Shown: one piece after another, positions 1-5,211 of the stretch | Numbering within the stretch: position 1 is the first letter of the stretch | Layout of the letters: every line of letters begins with the position of its first letter | Assembly (NCBI GenBank): GCA_021848165.1 | Contig: JAJZMW010000051.1 | Coordinates: forward strand, 1-6,133 | DNA length: 6,133 bases | Direction of reading: 5' to 3' | DNA from: Thermoplasmata archaeon | GTDB lineage: Archaea; Thermoplasmatota; Thermoplasmata; Lutacidiplasmatales; UBA184 | Notes under the pieces: generated by a model | Databases searched by the model: none | What the model saw: the letters and a program-made list of their open reading frames with translations, nothing else | Told to the model about the DNA's origin: nothing | Made by a program: the position numbers and the translations under genes

Positions 1-482
1 AGGCGGCCCGGGTCCTGCGCGAGTTCCACGTCTCGGGCCTTCCGGTCGTCGACGCCAAGCAGCGCGTGGTCGGTGTGGTGAGCGAGAAGGACCTCGTCAC
101 CGTGCTCTATCGCGCCGCGGGGGTCGACCTCCCCCGGGGCCTCCTCGACCTGCTCTTGGAATCCGCCCCGCGTCGAGGGCAGAGCATCCTGACGGTCTGC
201 CGCAATCGCCTCCGCAACGGTCGCGTGCACGAGGTGATGAGCCGGCCGGCGGTGACGATCGACGCCACGGCGTCGATCGAGCGGGCCGCGAAGCTCCTGC
301 GCGCCCGCGGGGTGAACCGGCTCCCGGTCGTCGATCCACGCGGCCGGCTCGTGGGGATCGTGACGCGCGCCGACGTGATGGGAGCTCTCGTCCACCGGCC
401 GAGCCGCTCGCGCGGAGGGCTGAGGCCGCGCCCCGCCGTCACCCGGCGACGGGGCTCGGCGGACCCGTACGGCGACGCGTAG
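1..482 (+). CDS. Tandem CBS-domain protein, 5' truncated by the window edge
   Basis: The reading frame is open from the first bases (codons start at 3), so the gene begins upstream; the GTG at 66 lies inside a CBS motif and is not the start. The visible part opens with the second half of a CBS domain (LPVVD, then VVGVVSEKDLV). A linker of about 40 residues follows, then a complete second CBS domain at about 225-402 (VHEVMSRP, GVNRLPVVD, GRLVGIVTRADVMGAL). The C-terminal tail is short and rich in Arg and Pro. CBS pairs (Bateman modules) usually bind adenine nucleotides or SAM and act as regulatory domains. No catalytic domain is visible, so this is either a stand-alone CBS protein or the C-terminus of a larger one. 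It precedes an OsmC gene by 69 bases without an obvious promoter, so cotranscription is possible. The family is clear; the specific role is unknown. Confidence 0.9.
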   Translation, partial: AARVLREFHVSGLPVVDAKQRVVGVVSEKDLVTVLYRAAGVDLPRGLLDLLLESAPRRGQSILTVCRNRLRNGRVHEVMSRPAVTIDATASIERAAKLLRARGVNRLPVVDPRGRLVGIVTRADVMGALVHRPSRSRGGLRPRPAVTRRRGSADPYGDA

Positions 483-551
483 CGGGGGGGGGTCCACCGG
501 GGCCGACGACCGAGCGAAGCGGGACCCGAACGCGGGCAAACGAGGGGAACG

Positions 552-992
552 ATGCAGGCGAGCGCCACGTGGACGGGAGGCTATCAAACGCGGCTCGACG
601 ATCGGCGCGGCCACGAGGTCGTGATCGACCTCCCGCGCGACGAGGACGGACAGGATGCGGGGACCTCCGCGCTCGAGCTCGCCGTGCTCTCCCTGGCGGG
701 GTGCATCTCCACGATCTTCGCGCTCGTTGCGCGTCGTCGCCGGGTCGCCTACTCGGCGATGCGGGTCGACCTCACCGCCGATCGGCCCCGCGGGAGCCCG
801 ACCGTCACGGGGGTCCAGGGAACGATGACGATCGCGACCCCGTCGCCGCAAGAGGAGGTCGAGACGGTTCTCTCGATCACGCTCCGGACCTGCCCCGTCG
901 GCGTCATCTTCGAGCGGGCTCGCATCCCCATCCAGGTCACGGTCGTCCGGGCCGCCGAACCCCCGGCGCGCTCAAGCCCCTCCGTGGCGTAG
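552..992 (+). CDS. OsmC/Ohr-family protein
   Basis: A 146-aa protein of normal OsmC-like length. The two family cysteines are visible: Cys51 in the central helix (LSLAGCISTIF), preceded by a conserved-type Glu42, and Cys114 in the TCPVGVIFERA motif. In characterised OsmC/Ohr proteins this cysteine pair and nearby Glu/Arg reduce organic hydroperoxides in the cytoplasm; here that activity is inferred from the motifs. Many archaeal and YhfA-like members have no proven substrate, so a peroxidase is likely but not certain. The ATG at 552 is supported by a GAGGGG Shine-Dalgarno at 542-547 with a 4-base spacer. No TATA-like element is visible in the 69 bases upstream, which suggests readthrough from the CBS gene. 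The methyltransferase gene begins 7 bases after the stop. The last 15 or so residues are a low-complexity Ala/Pro/Ser tail. Confidence 0.87.
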   Translation: MQASATWTGGYQTRLDDRRGHEVVIDLPRDEDGQDAGTSALELAVLSLAGCISTIFALVARRRRVAYSAMRVDLTADRPRGSPTVTGVQGTMTIATPSPQEEVETVLSITLRTCPVGVIFERARIPIQVTVVRAAEPPARSSPSVA

Positions 993-999
993 CCGAGAC

Positions 1000-1635
1000 A
1001 TGACCGAGGACCCCCCCGCGCACGCCCACGGGCACCACGACCATCCGGCCGGTATGCACGGTCGCGCCTGGTCCAGGGCGGAAGCGATCGCGGCGCTCGA
1101 GTCCCCCGACCGGACCGCTTCGCAGGACCCGGAGGCCCTCTGGGACGCGGCGGGCCTGCGCCCCGGGGAAACGGTGGTCGACGTCGGTGCCGGCACCGGG
1201 TACTTTGCCTTCCCGGCCGCCCGCCGCGTCGGGGCCGCGGGACGCGTCTACGCCGTCGACCTCTCCGACGAGCTCGCCGACCTCCTCCAGGAACGCGCCC
1301 GCGCCCGAGGAGTGCCGCAGCTCACCGCGGTCCAGAGCGCTCTCGACCGGATCCCCCTTCCCGACGGCGTGGCGGACGTCGTCCTCCTCGCGAACGTCCT
1401 CCACGACATCCCCGTCAGCACCCTCCAAGAGGCCGTCCGCCTCCTCCGGCCCGCCGGGCGGTTCGTGAACATCGATTGGAAGAAACGCGACACGCCGGGC
1501 GGCCCTCCGATCGCGGTCCGCCTGACCGAGGAGGAGGCCCGCGACCGCCTCGCCCGGGTCGGCCTCGCGGAGACCCGTCGCTGGGAGTTCGGTCCGTATC
1601 ACTACGGCCTCCTCCTGCGCCGCGCCACCCCCTGA
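1000..1635 (+). CDS. Class I SAM-dependent methyltransferase with His-rich N-terminus
   Basis: A 211-aa Rossmann-fold methyltransferase. Motif I is VVDVGAGTGYF (residues 59-69), the acidic end of strand beta-2 is VYAVDLSD (Asp87), a motif III-like Asp is at about 116, and VADVVLLANVLHDIP (124-138) is the motif IV region. These are the SAM-binding elements of the UbiE/Methyltransf_11-like group. The substrate cannot be read from the sequence. Residues 1-20 contain six histidines (8, 10, 12, 13, 15, 20), an unusual extension that could bind metal. The ATG at 1000 keeps this extension; an internal ATG at codon 19 would remove all but the last His, and neither has a strong Shine-Dalgarno. The gene follows the OsmC stop by 7 bases, implying cotranscription and coupled translation. 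It ends convergent to the DUF981 gene. Confidence 0.88.
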   Translation: MTEDPPAHAHGHHDHPAGMHGRAWSRAEAIAALESPDRTASQDPEALWDAAGLRPGETVVDVGAGTGYFAFPAARRVGAAGRVYAVDLSDELADLLQERARARGVPQLTAVQSALDRIPLPDGVADVVLLANVLHDIPVSTLQEAVRLLRPAGRFVNIDWKKRDTPGGPPIAVRLTEEEARDRLARVGLAETRRWEFGPYHYGLLLRRATP

Positions 1636-1670
1636 TCCTTCGGAGGCCGGGGGAAGCGCTCGTCGCCCGC

Positions 1671-1686
1671 GGGGCGGGACCGCCCC
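1671..1686. repeat. GC-rich inverted repeat in convergent gap
   Basis: GGGGCGG and CCGCCCC, separated by GA, form a perfect 7-bp stem with a tight 2-base spacer. It lies 36 bases past the methyltransferase stop in a gap between converging genes. It could form a hairpin in RNA from either strand. No T-run follows, so it is not a standard intrinsic terminator, and such short stems arise easily in GC-rich DNA. Confidence 0.4.
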
Positions 1687-1695
1687 GGGAGAGGA

Positions 1696-1715
1696 CCGGC
1701 GTCGGCCGACGCCGG
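1696..1715. repeat. Perfect 20-bp palindrome between converging genes
   Basis: Bases CCGGCGTCGG are followed directly by their reverse complement CCGACGCCGG, a perfect 20-bp dyad without a spacer. It sits midway between the methyltransferase stop (1635) and the DUF981 stop (1755), 10 bases from another inverted repeat. Its position suggests a bidirectional transcript-end or RNA-stability element. A protein-binding dyad is the alternative. Without a T-rich tract, a terminator role is only inferred. Confidence 0.55.
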
Positions 1716-1754
1716 GCCCGGGACGGGTTCCGCCCCCCTCGCTCGTGGCCGCGC

Positions 1755-2399
1755 CTACAGGTGCGACCAGGCGATCGAGAAGCCGTAGAGCACCGCGGCG
1801 ATCCCCGCGAGCAGCACGACCGCCATGAAGAGGCCGAGGAAGGCCATCCACATGCGGGGGTACTCGGGCTTCGGTCCGGAGGCGATCGGCTGAACCGAGG
1901 GGGTACGGGGTCCGACGACGAACCAGTCGATGAAGAGCGTCGCCACGAACGAGAGGATCGCGACCCCGCCGAAGGCGAGGTACATCAAGAACGTCTCGAA
2001 CGGATCCTGCGTGAGGCCGAGCTGGTAGGCCCGAGCCCCGTAGTAGATCGTCCCGGAGCCGACGACGACCCCGAGGATCCCGACGAAATGCGTCGGCAGG
2101 CGGAACCAGACCGCCGCGCCGAAGGCGATCATCAGGACGCTGAGCATGACCAGCGGGTCGAAGAAGAACGTGTTGTACGACCCGAACAGCGGGAACGTCA
2201 TCTCGCCCCAGAGCGACAGGGCCGCGAAGACGAGCCCGAAGAGGCCCATCAGCGCGCCGCCCTGGCGGAGCGCCGTCTCGGCTCGATCCAGATCCTGGCG
2301 AAGGAAGTTGAACCAGACGAAGAAGCCGGTGTAGAAGACCGTGACCGTGAGGAGGATCAACAGGTCGACGACCAGGGAGAGGTTGTCCGGGCCGCTCAT
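1755..2399 (-). CDS. DUF981-family multi-pass membrane protein
   Basis: A 214-aa protein dominated by hydrophobic segments, with about six transmembrane helices: about 7-33, 46-68, 78-102, 104-127, 138-163 and 184-212. The GEMTFPLFGSYNTFFFDP stretch between helices 2 and 3 resembles the conserved Pro-Gly-Ser-Tyr-Asn/Phe-Tyr-Asp-Pro motif I associate with the DUF981 family of archaeal and actinobacterial membrane proteins. That assignment comes from memory of the family, and its function is unknown. The ATG at 2399 is supported by a GAGGAG Shine-Dalgarno (2412-2407) with a 7-base spacer. That Shine-Dalgarno lies inside the end of a 30-codon ORF whose stop is 1 base upstream, so translation is probably coupled. 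The gene ends convergent with the methyltransferase, 119 bases apart. Confidence 0.8.
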   Translation of the reverse strand: MSGPDNLSLVVDLLILLTVTVFYTGFFVWFNFLRQDLDRAETALRQGGALMGLFGLVFAALSLWGEMTFPLFGSYNTFFFDPLVMLSVLMIAFGAAVWFRLPTHFVGILGVVVGSGTIYYGARAYQLGLTQDPFETFLMYLAFGGVAILSFVATLFIDWFVVGPRTPSVQPIASGPKPEYPRMWMAFLGLFMAVVLLAGIAAVLYGFSIAWSHL

Positions 2400-2400
2400 G

Positions 2401-2493
2401 TTACGACTCCTCTTCGAGGCGGAACGTCTCGCGCGCCCGGTCGCCCCAGAGTTCGGCCCAAGTCGGTGCAGCGTGGGAAGTTCGGTTCGCCAT
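2401..2493 (-). CDS. Small 30-aa ORF upstream of the DUF981 gene
   Basis: Minus-strand ATG at 2493 to TAA at 2403-2401, encoding 30 residues that begin MANRTSHAAPTWAELWGD and end RLEEES. I do not recognise it. Support for translation: a GAGGGG Shine-Dalgarno 5 bases before the ATG, a TATA-like element at the right distance upstream, and a stop codon separated by a single base (TAAC then ATG) from the DUF981 start. The layout matches a translationally coupled leader or an authentic small protein. The product has two Trp, no hydrophobic helix, a basic or polar front and an acidic C-terminus. It may be a soluble partner of the membrane protein or simply a regulatory leader ORF; conservation was not tested. 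Confidence 0.6.
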   Translation of the reverse strand: MANRTSHAAPTWAELWGDRARETFRLEEES

Positions 2494-2498
2494 GAGGT

Positions 2499-2504
2499 CC
2501 CCTC
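2499..2504 (-). promoter_or_regulatory. Shine-Dalgarno of the 30-aa ORF
   Basis: On the minus strand this reads GAGGGG, followed by a 5-base spacer to the ATG at 2493. The same hexamer precedes the OsmC start in this window. It is the main reason to accept the small ORF as translated. Confidence 0.6.
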
Positions 2505-2531
2505 GAAGCGGGCACTCGCGCGGGACGGTTC

Positions 2532-2540
2532 TTAAGTTAA
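2532..2540 (-). promoter_or_regulatory. TATA-like element for the small ORF-DUF981 transcript
   Basis: Minus-strand TTAACTTAA is a short AT-rich island in very GC-rich sequence, centred about 43 bases before the small-ORF ATG. With the usual archaeal spacing of about 25 bases, transcription would begin near 2511 and leave a leader of about 18 bases containing the Shine-Dalgarno. Confidence 0.6.
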
Positions 2541-2641
2541 TCTCAACTGCGCTTCACGCCCCCGAAGGCGGAGGGCGGGTTGCGGGGCCGGTTCCCGGCC
2601 GGACGGTCCGACGCCTCCCGCGCCGATTCGTACGGGGTGGT

Positions 2642-2668
2642 GGGGCCGCCCCCCCGGGGTTCGGCCCC
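2642..2668. repeat. GC-rich hairpin in divergent intergenic region
   Basis: GGGGCCG and CGGCCCC form a perfect 7-bp stem around a 13-base loop containing seven consecutive C and four G. It lies in the 265-base gap between the divergent small ORF (start 2493) and the SRPBCC gene (start 2759), outside both predicted transcripts. No gene or tRNA is supported here. The repeat may just reflect base composition. Confidence 0.3.
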
Positions 2669-2729
2669 GCGACGCCGAGCGGCCCCTCGCTCCCGGGGCC
2701 GTCGGGCGGCCGGTCCGGAGCCGATCAAG

Positions 2730-2734
2730 GATAT
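2730..2734 (+). promoter_or_regulatory. TATA-like element of the SRPBCC gene
   Basis: The sequence AAGGATATGC is centred about 27 bases upstream of the ATG at 2759, the distance expected for a leaderless archaeal transcript. There is no Shine-Dalgarno before this start, which agrees with leaderless initiation. Confidence 0.5.
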
Positions 2735-2758
2735 GCGCAGCGGCCGGATATCGGGGCC

Positions 2759-3199
2759 ATGGTCTTCTACCGGGACGAGGGGAGCGTCTTCGAGGCCCCT
2801 CTCGAGGCCGTCTGGGAGTTCGTCGGATCGGGGGACACGCACTCGGGCGCCCACCGGCATCGGAAGAGCGAGCGCAAGCGGTTGGACGAGCGGTCGGGCC
2901 AGTACTCGTGGGAGCAGGAGTTCGACGGAGCGCCGACGCGGTTCTCCATGCGATGGACCGTGTTCCCGCCGCTCGGGATCGGGTACGATGTCCTGGAGGG
3001 ACCGTTCCGCGGCTCCTCGTTCTTCCTCTACTACGTCCCGCTCGGCCCCGCGCGCACCGGAGTGAACGTCGTCGGCGAGTTCACCGCCCCGGACCTTCCC
3101 GACGCCGAGATCCCCGCGGCGGTCGACCGGTTCTTCTCCCTCGAGTACGATCAGGACCACGCCGGGATCCGCGAGTTCGTTCGGCGGAGCGAGCGCTAG
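2759..3199 (+). CDS. SRPBCC (START/Bet v1-like) family protein
   Basis: A 146-aa protein whose order fits the helix-grip fold. An N-terminal strand is followed by the EAPLEAVWEFVGSGDTH helix (about residues 12-28), typical of 'P.e.VW.fl.d...h' in polyketide-cyclase/SRPBCC proteins. A run of beta strands rich in Phe, Tyr and Trp comes next, then a long C-terminal helix containing FFSLEYDQDHAGIREFVRR. The fold binds hydrophobic ligands; no ligand or catalytic residue can be assigned. The reading frame is open far upstream to about 2492, but the ATG at 2759 is preferred because the fold begins there and a TATA-like element lies 27 bases before it. Length is typical for a single SRPBCC domain. 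Its stop (TAG, 3197-3199) overlaps the stop of the convergent zinc-finger gene. Confidence 0.78.
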   Translation: MVFYRDEGSVFEAPLEAVWEFVGSGDTHSGAHRHRKSERKRLDERSGQYSWEQEFDGAPTRFSMRWTVFPPLGIGYDVLEGPFRGSSFFLYYVPLGPARTGVNVVGEFTAPDLPDAEIPAAVDRFFSLEYDQDHAGIREFVRRSER

Positions 3200-3357
3200 C
3201 GCGGGCGGGCGCGCCGGCCGGTCGACGGAGGGGGCCGGGTCTCCTCGAGCCCCCCGTGGGCCTCCTCTTTGTGGACGGCGAGCGCCTCTTCGGAGCGGAA
3301 CGCGCGTCCGCACTCCGGACAGATCGCCTCGACCTCGTCGTACTCCACGTACGGCAT
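3196..3357 (-). CDS. Small one-finger C2H2 zinc-finger protein
   Basis: A 53-aa protein, ATG at 3357, TAG at 3198-3196. It contains one complete classical C2H2 finger, CPECGRAFRSEEALAVHKEE followed by AH: Cys13 and Cys16, Phe20, Leu26, His29 and His34, with C-x2-C-x3-F-x5-L-x2-H-x4-H spacing. Zn coordination is inferred from this exact pattern. The N-terminus is acidic (VEYDEVEA) and the C-terminus is a disordered tail of Pro and Arg (ending GRRARPR). Small single-finger C2H2 proteins occur in archaea and are presumed DNA- or protein-binding regulators. The start is supported by a TATA element 26 bases upstream and the lack of a Shine-Dalgarno, as in leaderless genes. It lies downstream of the ABC permease on the same strand, with its own promoter. 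Confidence 0.82.
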   Translation of the reverse strand: MPYVEYDEVEAICPECGRAFRSEEALAVHKEEAHGGLEETRPPPSTGRRARPR

Positions 3358-3375
3358 GGCCGCGGCACCGCGGGG

Positions 3376-3389
3376 CCCGCTATAGCGGG
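3376..3389 (-). promoter_or_regulatory. TATA element inside a perfect 14-bp palindrome, zinc-finger gene promoter
   Basis: CCCGCTATAGCGGG is its own reverse complement. The central CTATAG is 26 bases before the ATG at 3357, the spacing seen at the other leaderless starts here. A regulator bound to this dyad would cover the TATA box. It lies in the 70-base gap after the permease stop, so it might also fold in the permease 3' end. Confidence 0.6.
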
Positions 3390-3427
3390 TTCCGCTCGAC
3401 CCGGACCGGGGCCTTCCGTTCGGCCCG

Positions 3428-4222
3428 CTACTCCACCCGGAGGAAGCGCGCGTAGACCCCGAAGCCGATCAGGAGCATCGCGACCGCGAAGATCGCGAGG
3501 TAGCCGAGGTCGATCCAGGACCCGGTCCCGTAGACGATGGCGTTGCGCCCGAACGTCGCGGCGTACGTGACCGGGTTGACGGAGGAGATCCCCTGCATCC
3601 ACCACGGGAAGTTCTGGGCCGGGAAGAGCGCTTGGCTCGAGAACATCAGGGGCATCGTGATGAAGTTCGACAGGACCCCCGGGGTCTGCCAGTCGGTGCT
3701 GTGCGCCGTCACGATCAGGTAGAGCGAGGAGAAGCCGATGCCGAGCAGGAAGAGGGCGAGGATCCAGCCCGCCCAGAACAGCGGGCTCATCGTGGCGTAG
3801 GAGACCCCGAAGAAGAACGCCGCGACGATCATCACCGGGAACTGGACGAGGCCCCGGGTCGTTGCGCCGAGGGCCTTCGCGAGGAAGATCGTCGACTTGC
3901 GGGTCGGCGTGATGAGGACCCGCTTGAGGTAGCCGAGCCGCTTGTCCTGGATGACGCTCATCGCGCCGAACATCCCGATCGTCAGCATCGAGGTCGCGAG
4001 GACCCCCGGGAGCAGGAAGGTGACGTAGTTGCAGGTCGGCGTGTGGAAGATCGACTCGATCTCGGCGCAGGAGAGACCCGAAAAGCTCGAGCCGAAGAAG
4101 GCGAGCCACATGAACGGCTGGGCGAGGGTGATCAGGATCACCCACGGGTTGCGGAACGTCTTGACGACCTCCCGGTAGTAGATGCCGGCGAACTGGCTCC
4201 AGTCGTCGTGGAGGGCGCTCAT
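3428..4222 (-). CDS. ABC-2 type exporter permease
   Basis: A 264-aa integral membrane protein with about six transmembrane helices, roughly residues 26-47, 66-91, 124-142, 146-172, 184-201 and 236-258. The short cytoplasmic N-terminus, the long segment with QDKRLGYLKRVLITPTRK between helices 2 and 3, and the NPVTYAATFGRNAIVYG motif before the last helix are typical of ABC-2 permeases of the DrrB/NodJ kind. These pair with a separate ATPase to export drugs, lipids or polysaccharides; the substrate cannot be told. The ATG at 4222 overlaps the ATPase stop (ATGA), indicating coupled translation. Cys52 and Cys64 lie in the loop after helix 1 and could form an extracytoplasmic disulfide. It is the last gene of the PadR-ATPase-permease operon. 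Confidence 0.92.
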   Translation of the reverse strand: MSALHDDWSQFAGIYYREVVKTFRNPWVILITLAQPFMWLAFFGSSFSGLSCAEIESIFHTPTCNYVTFLLPGVLATSMLTIGMFGAMSVIQDKRLGYLKRVLITPTRKSTIFLAKALGATTRGLVQFPVMIVAAFFFGVSYATMSPLFWAGWILALFLLGIGFSSLYLIVTAHSTDWQTPGVLSNFITMPLMFSSQALFPAQNFPWWMQGISSVNPVTYAATFGRNAIVYGTGSWIDLGYLAIFAVAMLLIGFGVYARFLRVE

Positions 4223-5211
4223 CGGCGGGCCCGCAGGATCTGGCCGTAGAAGCGGCGCATGTCGACCGGGCCTTCCTCGGTCCCCAACCGGCGTCCGGTC
4301 AACTCGAGGAAGACGGCCTCGAGGTTCGGTCGCTCGACGTTGATCCGGCGGAGCATCTGCGGCGGGATCGCCCCCAGGAGGGAGGGAAGCACCTCGTCCG
4401 CGCGCGCGACCTTGAGGGTGAGACGGCGCCCGTCCGCGCGGACGTCCTGGACCCCCGGCAGAGCGCGCAGGGGATCGGGGTCGATCCGGTCGGTCGTTTC
4501 GATCTCGATGAGATCCGCTTCGAGGCGGCCCTTGAGCTCGTCCGGTGTGCCGGAGGCGATGATGCGTCCGCGATCGATGATCGCCACCCGATCGCACAGG
4601 ACGTCCGCCTCCTCGATGTAGTGCGTCGTCAGGAGGACGGTCACCCCGTACTCGCGGTGGACCCGCTGGATCAATTCCCAGAGCATCCGCCGCGTGGCGG
4701 CGTCGAGCCCGATCGTCGGCTCGTCCATGAAGATCACGCTCGGCTGGTGGAGGAGCGCGAGGGCGATCTCGAGCTTCTTGCGCATCCCGGTCGAGAACTT
4801 GGAGACGCGCCAGTCGGCGTTCGGGCCGAGCCCCAGGTACTCGAGGAGCGCCGTCCCCCGCTCCCGCCAGTCGGGTCCGAGCGCCTGCAGCTTCGCCTGG
4901 ACCCAGAGGTTCTCCATCGCCGACATCTCGTCGTCGAGGATCACCTCGGCCGCGACCCATCCGACGCGCCCCTTGACCCGCCGCTCGTCGCGGACGACGT
5001 CGAGACCCCCCACCGTCGCCGTCCCCTCGGTCGGGGGCAGGAACGCGGTGAGGACCTTGATCAGGGTCGTCTTCCCGGCGCCGTTGGGGCCGAGGAGGCC
5101 GAACACCTCCCCCTGACGGATCGTCAACGAGATGTCGGAGAGCGCGGTGAAGCTCCCGTACCGTTCGGTGAGGTGGCGGACGTCGATCGCCACCTCCGCG
5201 GGGGCGCTCAT
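4219..5211 (-). CDS. ABC transporter ATP-binding protein (DrrA/CcmA-like)
   Basis: A 330-aa ATPase that would power the permease encoded next to it. Visible motifs: A-loop Tyr18, Walker A GPNGAGKTT (41-49), signature FSTGMRKKLE (139-148), Walker B VIFMDEP with Glu164, D-loop IGLDAATR and switch His197 in TTHYIEEAD. A C-terminal domain of about 100 residues follows, ending with the PNLEAVFLELTGRR motif usual in drug-export ATPases of this group. The Q-loop position expected after GWV reads Ala88 (GWVAAEV) instead of Gln, which is unusual. Start ATG at 5211 overlaps the PadR stop as ATGA; upstream Shine-Dalgarno is weak, so coupling likely drives initiation. Its own TGA overlaps the permease ATG. 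Export of a hydrophobic toxin or lipid is likely by analogy only. Confidence 0.93.
   Translation of the reverse strand: MSAPAEVAIDVRHLTERYGSFTALSDISLTIRQGEVFGLLGPNGAGKTTLIKVLTAFLPPTEGTATVGGLDVVRDERRVKGRVGWVAAEVILDDEMSAMENLWVQAKLQALGPDWRERGTALLEYLGLGPNADWRVSKFSTGMRKKLEIALALLHQPSVIFMDEPTIGLDAATRRMLWELIQRVHREYGVTVLLTTHYIEEADVLCDRVAIIDRGRIIASGTPDELKGRLEADLIEIETTDRIDPDPLRALPGVQDVRADGRRLTLKVARADEVLPSLLGAIPPQMLRRINVERPNLEAVFLELTGRRLGTEEGPVDMRRFYGQILRARR

Noticed and set aside
937..1851. Long minus-strand ORF (304 codons) opposite the methyltransferase
   Set aside because: It is antisense to a clear methyltransferase, its product is Arg/Gly/Pro low complexity, and no family motif is seen. Long open frames on the opposite strand are expected at this base composition.
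1476..2495. Long plus-strand ORF (339 codons) opposite the DUF981 gene
   Set aside because: The product is an Arg/Glu/Pro-rich string antisense to a membrane protein with clear helices and Shine-Dalgarno.
2642..2668. Possible tRNA T-arm or structured RNA around the GGTTCGG sequence
   Set aside because: No acceptor, D or anticodon arms can be drawn at proper spacing; the stem is better described as a simple GC-rich inverted repeat.
2492..2758. N-terminal extension of the SRPBCC frame back to 2492
   Set aside because: The extension is Gly/Pro/Arg-rich without structure, crosses the divergent promoter region, and the fold and the TATA-like spacing both point to the ATG at 2759.
3081..4145. Minus-strand ORF (354 codons) overlapping the permease in another frame
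   Set aside because: It is a frame shadow of the permease rich in Arg, Pro and Asp, while the permease frame carries transmembrane helices and ABC-2 motifs.
4223..4960. Upstream extension of the permease frame to 4960
   Set aside because: This part is out-of-frame shadow of the ATPase; the true permease start is the ATGA overlap at 4222.
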